This document shows, piece after piece, positions 1-9,167 of a stretch of DNA of 64,000 nt (the stretch's first letter is position 1; each line of letters starts with the position of its first letter). Source of the DNA: Oxalobacteraceae bacterium (GTDB lineage: Bacteria; Pseudomonadota; Gammaproteobacteria; Burkholderiales; Burkholderiaceae_D). Location of the stretch: the NCBI GenBank assembly GCA_030698225.1, contig JAUYNR010000016.1:124001-188000 (forward strand). The letters are read 5' to 3'. The notes beneath the pieces were generated by a model, which searched no databases, was not told the DNA's origin, and saw only the letters and a list, made by a program, of their open reading frames with translations. The position numbers were made by a program, and so were the translations under genes.

Positions 1-2
1 CG

Positions 3-31
3 TTGACAAACGTAGTTGCCGTGACTAGCAT
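3..31 (+). promoter_or_regulatory. sigma-70 type promoter of copK
   Basis: TTGACA at 3-8 is a perfect -35 box. After a 17-base spacer, TAGCAT at 26-31 serves as the -10 box. The copK ribosome site AAGGAG (55-60) and start codon (68) follow at a normal distance. No metal-responsive operator can be judged because the window starts here. Confidence 0.5.
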
Positions 32-67
32 CAATAATACCAATTCAACTCTAAAAGGAGAACTCAA

Positions 68-364
68 ATGTTGATGAAAAATCTATTGATGGCTGTAGCG
101 ATGAGTACCGTTGCCGCCTCCGCATTCTCCGACGATGCCGCACGGGCGGCGGCGAAGCAAGTGATCGAGCTGAAAGACGGTTCGAAGCTGTACATCTTCA
201 AGGACGGAAAAACGGCCATGGAAAATAAATACGGTCGTGCTTTCCGCATGAAAAAGGGCATGGTGATGGAAACCAAGGATGGCCAGACGCTCATGATGCA
301 TGGCGACGAAGTGATGCGCCTGGAATCCCTGCTCAAAGAGGGGCATGGACATGACAATAATTAG
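68..364 (+). CDS. copK: CopK-family periplasmic copper-binding protein
   Basis: 98-residue precursor with a short signal peptide (residues 1 to about 21, ending near SAFSDD). The mature part closely follows the pattern of Cupriavidus metallidurans CopK: FKDGK, MENKYGR, a VMETKDG block and RLESLLKEGH. It is rich in Met, as expected for a periplasmic protein that binds Cu(I) through methionine thioethers and takes part in copper resistance. The start is set by AAGGAG seven bases upstream of the first ATG; a second in-frame ATG lies two codons later. No other cop genes are seen downstream, because a strong hairpin and a convergent gene follow. The family call is from remembered sequence similarity; copper binding is inferred. 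Confidence 0.85.
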   Translation: MLMKNLLMAVAMSTVAASAFSDDAARAAAKQVIELKDGSKLYIFKDGKTAMENKYGRAFRMKKGMVMETKDGQTLMMHGDEVMRLESLLKEGHGHDNN

Positions 365-387
365 CAAGCGCAGCCTGCGTTGCCGTT

Positions 388-433
388 GATCGGGTCGAGC
401 TAACGGGCGCAATCCCGTTAGCTCGACCCGATC
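388..433. terminator. perfect 20-bp inverted repeat between convergent genes
   Basis: Arms 388-407 and 414-433 are perfect reverse complements with a six-base loop. The hairpin lies 24 bases after the copK stop and faces the convergent glutamate dehydrogenase gene. There is no T-run, so it may act as a bidirectional or factor-assisted terminator, or protect the 3' end of the mRNA. Confidence 0.7.
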
Positions 434-457
434 GGCGCTATTTGATGTTAAATACTT

Positions 458-530
458 GGAGTATGCCGATAAACATGCCATCTCCCGCGCAATTTCATTG
501 CGCGTTTAAAAATACATCCAGCAGTATATT
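458..530. repeat. interspersed intergenic repeat, copy A
   Basis: First of four copies of a roughly 74-bp element. It has GGAGTAT at 458-464, a CCGC block in the middle and AAATAC-N8-GTATATT at 510-530. The start-to-AAATAC distance is 52 bases, as in copies C and D (53 in B). The AAATAC/GTATATT pair is nearly an inverted repeat. It lies between two convergent genes, so it is not an obvious promoter. Function unknown. Confidence 0.7.
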
Positions 531-610
531 TTTGGCGGTCACGCGCTGCATTGCGCAGCCAGCGAGCGCCAATACCGCCATTCAATCCCGCCACCCTTTG
601 CCACAACTCG

Positions 611-3600
611 TTACAAACACCGTATCTCGCGCAGCGCGACGGTGAGCATCGCTGCGTCCAGCGTGCCGGCCAGCTGCAGCTCGGCCAGCAGCTTGCGGTA
701 GCGCTCCAGCGCGTGTTGCTCCTTGTCGGCCCACGCGCGCAGGATGGTTTCCGCATGTTGTTCGGCGGGGTTCAGCGCGAGTGCGGCGGCGGTCAGGCTG
801 CGGTGCGCGCCGGACAGGTCGTCGAGCAGCGCGGCGCGCGCCAGCGCCTGCCACTGGCTGTCGGCCGGCAGCAGGCCGATCTGGTTGTGCAGCCAGTTCA
901 GGCTGAGGTCGCCGCCGAAGCCGAAATACACCGCGCCGACCAGGTCTGCCGGCCGTTTGCATGCGGCGGCGACTTCGGTGATGTCGAGCGCGCAGTACAG
1001 CGCGTCGCACTTGGCGATGCGCAGCGCCAGGTCGACCGGCACGCCGGCGCTGCTGAAGCTGGTGGTGCCGGCTTCCAGCTGGGCGCGGTCGGGGCCGATC
1101 AGCAGCGTGCTCAGGTGTTCGGCCAGCGTCGCCACGCCGGGCGTGAAGCGCGCGATCACCGCCGCCATGTCGGCCATGTCCGGCTGCTGGCGGTGGTGCA
1201 GGAACCACAGCGTGCCGCGCTCGACCAGCCGTTCGGCCTCGACGCTGAGTGCGATCTGGGTCGCGTAGCCGATGCTGCTGTCGAGCCCGCCGATCGCCTG
1301 CCACAGGCTGACCAGGCCGAACACTTCGCGCGCCAGCAGGTAGGCGCGCACGATTTCAAACGGGCGGGCGCCGGTTTCTTCCTGCATCCGGTGCACGAAC
1401 ACGCTGCCGACCCGGTTGACCATGCTGTTGGTGACATGGGTGGCGATGATCTCGCGCTTCAGCGGGTGCTGCTGCATGGCGGCGCGGTAGCGCTCGCGCA
1501 GCGGCAGCGGGAAGTAGCGCTCCAGCGCGGTCGCGACATACGGGTCGTCCGGCAGGTCGGAGCCGACCAGTTCCTCGCACAGCACGATCTTGCTGTAGGC
1601 CAGCAGCACCGCCAGTTCCGGCGCGGTCAGGCCGGCAGCGGGGCCGTCGGCGGCCAGCTTGCGGGCGCGCAGTTCCTGCTCGGTCGGCAGGTATTCCAGT
1701 TCGCGCTTGAGCTTGCCGGCCTGTTCCAGCGCCTTGATGTAGCGCGCCTGCGCATCCAGCAGCGCGCCGCCGCGGGCGCGGGTGAGGGACAGGCTCTGGG
1801 TCTGGAACTGGTTGTCGCGCAGCACCAGTTGCGCGACTTCCTCGGTCATCTCGGCCAGCAGCTTGCTGCGCTGCTTGGCGGTCAGCTCGCCGTCGGCCAC
1901 CACCGCATTCAGCAGGATCTTGATGTTGACTTCGTGGTCGGAACAGTCGACGCCGCCCGAGTTGTCGATCGCGTCGGTGTAGATGCGGCCGCCGGCCAGC
2001 GCATATTCGATCCGTCCCAGCTGGGTGAAGCCCAGGTTGCCGCCTTCGCCCACCACCTTGCAGCGCAGTTCGCTGCCGTCCACCCGCACCGCGTCGTTGG
2101 TGCGGTCGCCGACCTGCAGGTGCGTCTGCCGGCCGGATTTGACATAGGTGCCGATGCCGCCGTTGTACAGCAGGTCGACCGGCGCCTTCAGGATCGCGCG
2201 GATCAGGTCGGCCGGCGTCAGCACTTCGGCCTCGATGCCGAGCACCCGGCGCACCTCGGGCGACAGCGGCAGCGACTTGGCGCTGCGCGGGAACACGCCG
2301 CCGCCGGCCGAGATCAGCGCCGGGTCGTAGTCGGCCCAGGACGAGCGCTCGAGCCCGAACAGGCGCTCGCGCTCGGTGAAGCTGGCTTCGGTCTGCGGTT
2401 CCGGGTCGAGGAAGATGTGACGGTGGTCGAACGCGGCGACCAGCTTGATGTGGCGCGACAGCAGCATGCCGTTGCCGAACACGTCGCCCGACATGTCGCC
2501 GATGCCGGCCACCGTGAAGTCTTGATTGCGGATGTCGTGGCCCAGCTCGCGGAAATGGCGCTGCACCGATTCCCATGCGCCGCGCGCGGTGATCGCCATC
2601 TTCTTGTGGTCGTAGCCGACCGAGCCGCCCGACGCGAACGCATCGTCGAGCCAGAAGCCGTATTCGTGCGCGATGCCGTTGGCGATGTCGGAAAAGGTCG
2701 CGGTGCCCTTGTCGGCCGCCACCACCAGGTACGGGTCGTCGGCGTCGTGCCGCACCACGTTCGGCGGCGGCACCAGCTTGCCACCGACCAGGTTGTCGGT
2801 CAGGTCCAGCATGCCGCGCAGGAAGGTCTGGTAGCAGGCCACGCCTTCCTTCTGCAGCGCGTCGCGGTCGCCGGCCGGTGCCCGCTTGAGCACGAAGCCG
2901 CCCTTCGAGCCGACCGGCACGATCACCGCGTTCTTCACCATCTGCGCCTTGACCAGCCCCAGCACCTCGGTGCGGAAATCCTCCATCCGGTCGGACCAGC
3001 GCAGCCCGCCGCGCGCGACCTTGCCGCCGCGCAGGTGCACGCCCTCGACCCGCGGCGAATAGACGAATATCTCGAACATCGGCCGCGGTTCCGGCAGGCC
3101 GGGCACCAGCTGCGGATTGAACTTGAACGACAGGTAGGGCTTGGGTGCTGGCTTCAGTGCGCCGGCGACGTCCGTTTGAAAATAATTCGTGCGGGTGGTG
3201 GCCTGGACCAGCGCCAGGAACTGGCGCAGGATGCGGTCCTCATCCAGATTCGCGACCTGCTCCAGCGCGGTCTCGATCGCCGCCGCCGGCGGCAGGGCGG
3301 GGCGCTGCTGCTCGCGCTGGTGGGCCTGGGCCGGATCGAAGCGCGCCAGGAACAGTTCCAGCAACTGGCGCGCGATCTGCGGATGGCGGGTCAGGGTCTG
3401 GCAGATGTAGGGCTGGCTGAAGGTGAAGCCGGCCTGCTGCAGGTACTTGCTGTAGGCGCGCAGGATCACCACCTCGCGCCAGGTGAAGCGCGCGCTCAGC
3501 ACCAGCCGGTTGAAATCGTCATTCTCCGCCGCGCCGCGCCAGACTTGGGCGAAGCTGTCCTCGAAGATGGCCTTGACCAGGTCCAGCGCCAGTTCGGTGC

Positions 3601-5476
3601 CGGACTCGACGCTCATCGAGAAATCGTGGATCCATACCGGTGCCGCATCCAGCGGCGCGATCCGGTACGGATGTTCGTCCTGCACCCGCACCCCCATGTG
3701 CTCCAGCATCGGCAGGCTGTCCGACAACGGTACCGGCCCGCCGGCGTGAAACAGCTTGAAATGCAGCTGTTCGGGCTGCGCTTCGAGCCGCCGGTATAGC
3801 GACAGGCCCAGGCCCGGCGCCGCAGCTGCGCCTGAACCTTGCTGCGCCAATTGCTCGATCATCTCGATGTCGTGCACCGCCAGCCGGGCCGAATAATCTT
3901 CCCGGTAGCCGGCCGGGAACGCGCCGGCATAGCGGCGGTGGAGCCGGGTGCCGTGCTCCTCGCCGCAGTGTTCCAGCAGCGCCGCATGCACTTCGTCCTG
4001 CCAGCGCCGCCCGGCCTGCGCCAGCCGTGCTTCGAGCGCGGCCACGTCGAACTCGGGGATGCCGCTGCCGGGCCCGGTGCGCACGGTGAAATGAATCCGC
4101 GCCAGCGGCGACTCCGACAGCTGCACATTGAACTCCGCGCTGACGCCGTTGAACGCCTCCAGCAGGATCTGCTGCATGCGCTGGCGCAACTCGGTGTTAT
4201 AGGTTTCGCGCGGCACGAACACCAGGCAGGACAGGAAACGGCCGTAAGGGTCGCGCCGCACGAACAAGCGGGTGCGCTGGCGCTCGTTGAGGCTGACGAT
4301 CCCCATCGCGTGTTGCAGCAGGTCGTCCTCAAAGATCTGGAACAGCTCGTCGCGCGGATAGGTTTCCAGCACCATGCGCAGATCCTTGGCCGCGTGGCTG
4401 CCGGGCAGGAAGCCGGCGTTGTGGATCACATGATCTATCTTGCGGCGCAGCAGCGGAATCTCGGCCGGGTCGGCACTGTAGGCGTTGTGGGTGTAGAGGC
4501 CGAGGAAACGGTGCTCGCCATCCACCTGGCCCTGGGCGTCGAAGCGCTTGATGCCGATGTAGTCGAGGTAGCCGGGGCGGTGCACGGTGGCGCGCGAATT
4601 GGCCTTGGTCAGCATCAGCAGCTGCGGCACCCGTGCCAGCCGGCGCGAATCCGGCGGCAGCACCGCGAAGCTGGCCGAGCGTTCGTGCCCGCTCTGGCGC
4701 AGGATGCCCAAGCCCGAATCCGGCACGATGCGCAGCACGTCTTCGCCGCCTTCAGTCACCAGGTCGTAGCCGCGGTAGCCGAGGAAGGTGAAGTGGCGTT
4801 GCCCGGCCCAGCCGAGGAAGGCCTTGATCTCGGCCGCCTCTTCCTTGTCAATCGGCGCGGCATCGATGCCGGCGCTGACTTCGCGCAAGCGGGCCTGTAT
4901 CCGCGGCCAGTCCTCGACCGCCTTGCGCACGTCCTGCAGCACCCGTTCGATGCCGGCCCGCAATTGCTCCAGCTGCTGCGGATCGGTCTGGCGGTCGACC
5001 TCCATGTGGATGATCGATTGCAGCGTGCCGCCGGCGGCTTCGGGGTCCAGCAATTCGATGAATTCGCCCGCCGCATCGCGCCGGATGCGCAGCACCGGAT
5101 GGATCAGCAGGTGCAGCGTGAGGCCCTGGCGGTTGACCTCCATCGTCACCGAATCGACCAGGAAAGGCATGTCGTCGTTGACGATTTCAATTACCGTGTG
5201 GCCGGACTGCCAGCCGTGTTCTTCCAGGCGCGGGTTATATACGCGCAGCCTGGCAGCGCCAGGGCTGAAACGGCGCAGAAAATTCCAGTGCGACAGCGCC
5301 GCGCCGTACAAGTCCTGCACGTTGCGCTCGCGCAAGTCGTCGGGATCGACCTGCGCATAGTATTCCCGCGCAAAACGCACGATAGTCGCCGTGTCCTGCC
5401 CCGCGCAGCGCTCTTCGATCAGTGCGCCGATCTTGCCGATCAGCTCCGCCTTGGTTTCTTCGCTGTTGCTCGACAT
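611..5476 (-). CDS. gdhB: NAD-specific glutamate dehydrogenase, large (180-kDa) type
   Basis: 1621-residue enzyme of the L_180 class, which deaminates glutamate to 2-oxoglutarate with NAD+ and feeds amino-acid carbon into the TCA cycle. The long N-terminal region carries ACT-like regulatory modules. The catalytic core begins near residue 820 with GGLRWSDRMEDFRTEVLGLV, continues through KNAVIVPVGSKGGF, and has the NAD-domain signature GEGGNLGFTQLGRIEYAL followed by DNSGGVDCSDHEVN. Length matches the family (about 1600). I chose the ATG at 5476 (MSSNSEETK) because AAGGTGA precedes it; an open frame runs 56 codons further upstream without family-like sequence. It stands alone, convergent to copK and divergent from the beta-synthase gene. 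Confidence 0.95.
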   Translation of the reverse strand: MSSNSEETKAELIGKIGALIEERCAGQDTATIVRFAREYYAQVDPDDLRERNVQDLYGAALSHWNFLRRFSPGAARLRVYNPRLEEHGWQSGHTVIEIVNDDMPFLVDSVTMEVNRQGLTLHLLIHPVLRIRRDAAGEFIELLDPEAAGGTLQSIIHMEVDRQTDPQQLEQLRAGIERVLQDVRKAVEDWPRIQARLREVSAGIDAAPIDKEEAAEIKAFLGWAGQRHFTFLGYRGYDLVTEGGEDVLRIVPDSGLGILRQSGHERSASFAVLPPDSRRLARVPQLLMLTKANSRATVHRPGYLDYIGIKRFDAQGQVDGEHRFLGLYTHNAYSADPAEIPLLRRKIDHVIHNAGFLPGSHAAKDLRMVLETYPRDELFQIFEDDLLQHAMGIVSLNERQRTRLFVRRDPYGRFLSCLVFVPRETYNTELRQRMQQILLEAFNGVSAEFNVQLSESPLARIHFTVRTGPGSGIPEFDVAALEARLAQAGRRWQDEVHAALLEHCGEEHGTRLHRRYAGAFPAGYREDYSARLAVHDIEMIEQLAQQGSGAAAAPGLGLSLYRRLEAQPEQLHFKLFHAGGPVPLSDSLPMLEHMGVRVQDEHPYRIAPLDAAPVWIHDFSMSVESGTELALDLVKAIFEDSFAQVWRGAAENDDFNRLVLSARFTWREVVILRAYSKYLQQAGFTFSQPYICQTLTRHPQIARQLLELFLARFDPAQAHQREQQRPALPPAAAIETALEQVANLDEDRILRQFLALVQATTRTNYFQTDVAGALKPAPKPYLSFKFNPQLVPGLPEPRPMFEIFVYSPRVEGVHLRGGKVARGGLRWSDRMEDFRTEVLGLVKAQMVKNAVIVPVGSKGGFVLKRAPAGDRDALQKEGVACYQTFLRGMLDLTDNLVGGKLVPPPNVVRHDADDPYLVVAADKGTATFSDIANGIAHEYGFWLDDAFASGGSVGYDHKKMAITARGAWESVQRHFRELGHDIRNQDFTVAGIGDMSGDVFGNGMLLSRHIKLVAAFDHRHIFLDPEPQTEASFTERERLFGLERSSWADYDPALISAGGGVFPRSAKSLPLSPEVRRVLGIEAEVLTPADLIRAILKAPVDLLYNGGIGTYVKSGRQTHLQVGDRTNDAVRVDGSELRCKVVGEGGNLGFTQLGRIEYALAGGRIYTDAIDNSGGVDCSDHEVNIKILLNAVVADGELTAKQRSKLLAEMTEEVAQLVLRDNQFQTQSLSLTRARGGALLDAQARYIKALEQAGKLKRELEYLPTEQELRARKLAADGPAAGLTAPELAVLLAYSKIVLCEELVGSDLPDDPYVATALERYFPLPLRERYRAAMQQHPLKREIIATHVTNSMVNRVGSVFVHRMQEETGARPFEIVRAYLLAREVFGLVSLWQAIGGLDSSIGYATQIALSVEAERLVERGTLWFLHHRQQPDMADMAAVIARFTPGVATLAEHLSTLLIGPDRAQLEAGTTSFSSAGVPVDLALRIAKCDALYCALDITEVAAACKRPADLVGAVYFGFGGDLSLNWLHNQIGLLPADSQWQALARAALLDDLSGAHRSLTAAALALNPAEQHAETILRAWADKEQHALERYRKLLAELQLAGTLDAAMLTVALREIRCL

Positions 5477-5697
5477 GCGGTTCACCTTATCAAGTTTCGG
5501 GTTGCCCGGAACCGGCCCGGCTGGTTTCAGCTTAGACGATGCAGCGGAGGAACGAAAGCCGAAGTGGCAAGATAGGCAATGTTTCGCGAAGGAATAGCAG
5601 ACCGGCAGAATGCGATCTTTCATCGAATAATCTTTAAAAAGCACGCACCCCGCCTATAGTAAAAGTATTCCAGGCAGGACAGTTCACCGGAGGATAT

Positions 5698-7074
5698 ATG
5701 CAAAGCCAGTCGAAGCCCGCCCTGTTCGCGCTGATCGGCAACACGCCGCTGGTTGAAGTGACGCGCATCGACACCGGCCCATGCCAGCTTTTTCTGAAAC
5801 TGGAATCGCAAAATCCGGGCGGCTCGATCAAGGACCGGATCGGCCTGGTGATGATCGAAGCGGCGGAGGCGGACGGGCGCCTGAAGCCGGGTGGCGTGGT
5901 GGTCGAAGCCACCGCCGGCAACACCGGCCTCGGCCTGGCGCTGGTGGCCCGGCTCAAGGGCTACCGCACCGTATTGGTAGTGCCGGACAAGATGTCCAGC
6001 GAAAAAATCCTGCATCTGAAGGCACTCGGTGCCGAAGTGCACCTGACCCGTTCGGACGTCGCGAAAGGGCATCCCGACTATTACCAGGACTATGCGGCGC
6101 GGCTGGCACGCGAGCTGCCGGGTGCGTTTTTTGCGGATCAGTTCAATAATCCGGCCAACCCGCTGGCGCACGAAACCAGCACCGCGCCGGAAATCTGGGC
6201 CCAATCCGGCCACCAGCTCGATGCGATCGTGGTCGGCGTCGGCTCGTCCGGCACGCTCACCGGCCTGACGCGGTTCTTCAGCAAGGTGCAGCCGGCGCTG
6301 GAATTCGTGCTGGCCGACCCGCAAGGCTCGATCCTGGCGGAATACGTGAAGACCGGACAGGTTTCCGAGACCAGCGGTTCGTGGGCGGTCGAGGGCATCG
6401 GCGAGGATTTCATTCCGGCCATCGCCGACTTCAGCGGCGTGCGCCACGCCTACAGCATCAGCGACGAGGAAAGCTTCGCCTGCGCGCGCACCTTGCTGCG
6501 CGAGGAAGGCATACTCGGCGGCTCGTCGACCGGCACGCTGCTGGCTGCTGCACTGCAATATTGCCGCGCCCAGACCACGCCAAAGCGCGTGGTCAGCTTT
6601 GTCTGCGACACCGGCACCCGCTATTTGTCGAAGGTTTACAACGACGCCTGGATGATCGACCAGGGTTTGCTGAAACGGCCATTGTTTGGCGATCTGCGCG
6701 ATCTGATCGGACGCCGCTTCGATGAAGGCGAGGTGATCAGCGTCGCCTCGTCCGACACCCTGATGACCGCCTTCAGTCGGATGCGCAGCGCCGATCTGTC
6801 GCAATTGCCGGTGATCGACAACGGCCGCCTGGCCGGCATTCTCGACGAATCCGACCTGTTGCTGCACGTCTCCGCCGACCCGGCCGGATTTCACAGCCTG
6901 GTGGACGGCACGATGACCACCCGCATCGAGACCCTGGCGCCGGAGGCCAGCCTGCAACTGCTGCGCGATACGCTCGACCGCGGGCTGACCGCAATAGTCG
7001 CCGACGATACCCGTTTCTACGGATTGATTACCCGCTTCGACCTTCTTAACCACTTGCGCAGGACACACCCTTGA
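5698..7074 (+). CDS. cbs: cystathionine beta-synthase with C-terminal CBS domains
   Basis: 458-residue PLP enzyme that condenses serine with homocysteine to cystathionine, the first step of reverse transsulfuration. The fold-type II catalytic domain fills residues 1 to about 325. The PLP lysine is Lys45 in the GGSIKDR motif, and the phosphate-binding loop is at GVGSSGTLTG. A pair of CBS regulatory domains occupies about 335-455 (DTLMTAFSRMRSADLSQLPVID and onward). GGAGG at 5689-5693 sets the start. The stop overlaps the TTG start of the next gene, so the two enzymes are probably co-translated. A stand-alone cysteine synthase would lack the CBS pair. Confidence 0.88.
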   Translation: MQSQSKPALFALIGNTPLVEVTRIDTGPCQLFLKLESQNPGGSIKDRIGLVMIEAAEADGRLKPGGVVVEATAGNTGLGLALVARLKGYRTVLVVPDKMSSEKILHLKALGAEVHLTRSDVAKGHPDYYQDYAARLARELPGAFFADQFNNPANPLAHETSTAPEIWAQSGHQLDAIVVGVGSSGTLTGLTRFFSKVQPALEFVLADPQGSILAEYVKTGQVSETSGSWAVEGIGEDFIPAIADFSGVRHAYSISDEESFACARTLLREEGILGGSSTGTLLAAALQYCRAQTTPKRVVSFVCDTGTRYLSKVYNDAWMIDQGLLKRPLFGDLRDLIGRRFDEGEVISVASSDTLMTAFSRMRSADLSQLPVIDNGRLAGILDESDLLLHVSADPAGFHSLVDGTMTTRIETLAPEASLQLLRDTLDRGLTAIVADDTRFYGLITRFDLLNHLRRTHP

Positions 7075-8465
7075 GCCAAATTCCTTCGGACCGCCCGCCA
7101 GCGGACGCAGCTTTAGATCCGGAACGAATAAAGTTAGAACCGGATCCCCTCACTTGCAGTGCGCGTATTCGCTTGCAAGCGGATACCGTTACGCAGGCGG
7201 ATGGCATGCCATCCGAAACCCCTGCTTCACCCCCAACCCTCTCCCAGAGGGAGAGGGGGAGAACGGGGCACGATGAAGTCAAGACTTCATCGTGCCGGAT
7301 CAATAAAGACCATATCGCGACCCGCGTGATTCATGCCGGACAGTCGCCCGACCCGTCGACCGGCGCGATCATGCCGCCGATTTATGCGACCTCGACCTAT
7401 GTGCAGGACAGTCCGGGCGTGCACAAGGGCCTGGATTATGGCCGCTCGCATAATCCGACGCGCTGGGCGCTGGAGCGCTGCGTCGCCGATCTGGAAGGCG
7501 GCGCGCAGGCGTTCGCGTTCGCCTCGGGGCTGGCTGCGATTGCCACCGTGCTCGAGATCGCCGATGCCGGTTCCCATATCATTGCCGGCGACGACATGTA
7601 CGGCGGCACTTACCGGCTGTTTGAACGGGTGCGCAAGCGCAGCGCCGGATTGCGCTTCACCTATGTCGATCTGACCGATCCAGAACAACTGCTGGCGGCG
7701 GTCCAACCCGACACGCGCATGGTCTGGGTCGAGACGCCGACCAACCCGATGCTCAAGCTGGCCGACTTGCAGGCGATCGCAGCAATCTGCCGCGAACGCG
7801 GCATCATTGCGGTCGCCGACAATACCTTCGCCAGTCCGTGCGTGCAGCGCCCGCTGGAATCCGGCTTCGATATCGTCGTCCATTCGACCACCAAATATCT
7901 GAACGGCCACTCCGACGTCATCGGCGGCATCGCGGTGGTCGGCGGCGAACCGCATCAGGCGGCATGGCGCGAGCAAATGGCGTTTCTGCAGAATTCGGTC
8001 GGCGCAATCGCCGGACCGTTCGACAGCTTCCTGACCCTGCGCGGCGTGAAAACGCTGGCCTTGCGCCTGGAGCGGCATTGCGCGAACGCGCTCGAGCTGG
8101 CGCAATGGCTGGAGAGCCAGCCGGAAATCAGGCGGGTGTTCTATCCGGGCTTGAAATCGCACCCGCAGCATGCGCTGGCGCTGCGCCAGATGGAGGGCTT
8201 CGGCGGCATCATCTCGGTCGAGCTGGACACCGATCTGGCCGGCGCGCGGCGCTTTCTGGAGCGCTGCGCGATCTTTTCGCTGGCCGAAAGCCTGGGCGGG
8301 GTCGAAAGCCTGATAGAGCACCCTGCCATCATGACGCACGCGACGATCCCGGCCGCCCAGCGCGCGGTGCTGGGCATCAGCGACGCGCTGGTGCGGTTGT
8401 CGGTTGGAATAGAAAATGTCGAGGACTTGCGCGGCGATTTGCGCAATGCGCTGGATGCGATCTGA
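7071..8465 (+). CDS. cystathionine gamma-lyase/synthase family PLP enzyme with unusual N-terminal extension
   Basis: Cys/Met-metabolism PLP enzyme (fold type I). Next to the beta-synthase it most likely cleaves cystathionine to cysteine, 2-oxobutyrate and ammonia. The conserved part begins at HIATRVIHAGQ; PLP motifs include ASGLAAIATV, ETPTNPML, VADNTFAS and STTKYLNGHSDV (lysine at 7893-7895). The frame has 464 codons from a TTG that overlaps the upstream stop, about 75 more than the usual 380-395. The extra residues encode nothing family-like and coincide with a run of hairpins (7199-7295) read in frame. An in-frame ATG at 7206 is the other possible start. No start codon lies closer to the conserved domain. 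Confidence 0.88.
   Translation: MSQIPSDRPPADAALDPERIKLEPDPLTCSARIRLQADTVTQADGMPSETPASPPTLSQRERGRTGHDEVKTSSCRINKDHIATRVIHAGQSPDPSTGAIMPPIYATSTYVQDSPGVHKGLDYGRSHNPTRWALERCVADLEGGAQAFAFASGLAAIATVLEIADAGSHIIAGDDMYGGTYRLFERVRKRSAGLRFTYVDLTDPEQLLAAVQPDTRMVWVETPTNPMLKLADLQAIAAICRERGIIAVADNTFASPCVQRPLESGFDIVVHSTTKYLNGHSDVIGGIAVVGGEPHQAAWREQMAFLQNSVGAIAGPFDSFLTLRGVKTLALRLERHCANALELAQWLESQPEIRRVFYPGLKSHPQHALALRQMEGFGGIISVELDTDLAGARRFLERCAIFSLAESLGGVESLIEHPAIMTHATIPAAQRAVLGISDALVRLSVGIENVEDLRGDLRNALDAI
7199..7295. repeat. cluster of three palindromes inside the 5' end of the gamma-lyase gene
   Basis: Three perfect palindromes lie in a row. They are GGATGGCATGCCATCC (7199-7214), CCCTCTCCC/GGGAGAGGG with a three-base loop (7237-7257), and GCACGATGAAGTC/GACTTCATCGTGC (7268-7295). 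The CCCTCTCCC hairpin resembles dispersed palindromic repeats common in proteobacterial genomes. The block contains no stop in the gene's frame. Confidence 0.7.
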
Positions 8466-8644
8466 TCATTCGAAAATCTGGCGGGCTCCCAGAACTGGGT
8501 CGAATTCCTGCCAGCTATGTGTCTGATGGAACGCGTAGTGGTGAAAAAAATGCAACTAATTGTGCGTTGCCGGGAATTAAATTAATACCAGAATGTCATA
8601 ATTTCCTGATAGGTATTCGACTGGTAACCATTGAGGGGATGATC

Positions 8645-8935
8645 ATGAAGCAACAAGAGCCAATTGCACCACAAGGTTTCAACCCGGACAATCTGCTTAA
8701 TACGCTCATCGAGCAACTGAGTTTGAAAAATGATGCGGCACTCAGTCGGACGCTGGAAGTGGCGCCGCCAGTTATTAGCAAGATTCGACATAGGCGCTTA
8801 CCGGTCGGTGCCTCGTTGTTGATTCGTATGCACGAAGCGTCAGGCATGAGTATTCGTGTCTTGCGCGACTTGATGGGAGATCGCCGGATGAAATACCGGT
8901 TGAGTGGCGCTCAAGGAAAACCCAAATTAGCCTGA
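8645..8935 (+). CDS. small helix-turn-helix protein
   Basis: 96 residues with a Cro/CI-like helix-turn-helix: NDAALSRTLEVAPPVISKIRHRR around residues 30-52, then a helical tail (LRDLMGDRRMKYRL). GAGGGG at 8633-8638 with six bases to the ATG at 8645 sets the start; the ATG two codons earlier is too close to it. It stands alone behind a 179-bp intergenic stretch and is convergent with the DUF2288 gene. No toxin partner is visible, so it is a probable DNA-binding regulator of unknown target. Confidence 0.7.
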   Translation: MKQQEPIAPQGFNPDNLLNTLIEQLSLKNDAALSRTLEVAPPVISKIRHRRLPVGASLLIRMHEASGMSIRVLRDLMGDRRMKYRLSGAQGKPKLA

Positions 8936-9015
8936 AAAAACAAGATAAATGGGACGGCCGTGATTTCTTCGGCAGCCAGATGGCGGCCTGAAAATATCCA
9001 TTGTGATGTTGATGT

Positions 9016-9089
9016 GGAGTATGCCGATAAACACGGCATCTTCCGCTTAATTACATTGAGTGTATTAGAAATACAGTTGGCAGTATATT
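9016..9089. repeat. interspersed intergenic repeat, copy B
   Basis: GGAGTATGCC at 9016-9025 is identical to copy A, and AAATAC-N8-GTATATT lies at 9069-9089. The offset between the two boxes is 53 bases. Copies A and B also resemble each other for about 35 bases past the core (ending CAGCGAGCG). It lies between the convergent HTH and DUF2288 genes. Confidence 0.7.
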
Positions 9090-9167
9090 TCTGTTGTAGC
9101 GCACCTTATTCCGCAGCGAGCGTCGATTTAATCTTGACGTGGTCCTGCCATGATCCGCGATCGCTGC

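Noticed and set aside
551-5575. Very long open frames on the plus strand (551-3799 and 3839-5575) opposite the glutamate dehydrogenase gene
   Set aside because: They mirror the codon pattern of the real gene, read as Arg/Ala/Gln/Val-rich sequence with no family resemblance, and have no ribosome site.
7838-8644. Long plus-strand frame that reads into the small HTH gene
   Set aside because: Its first part lies in another frame inside the gamma-lyase gene; only the last 96 codons, from the ATG at 8645 with a proper ribosome site, are supported.
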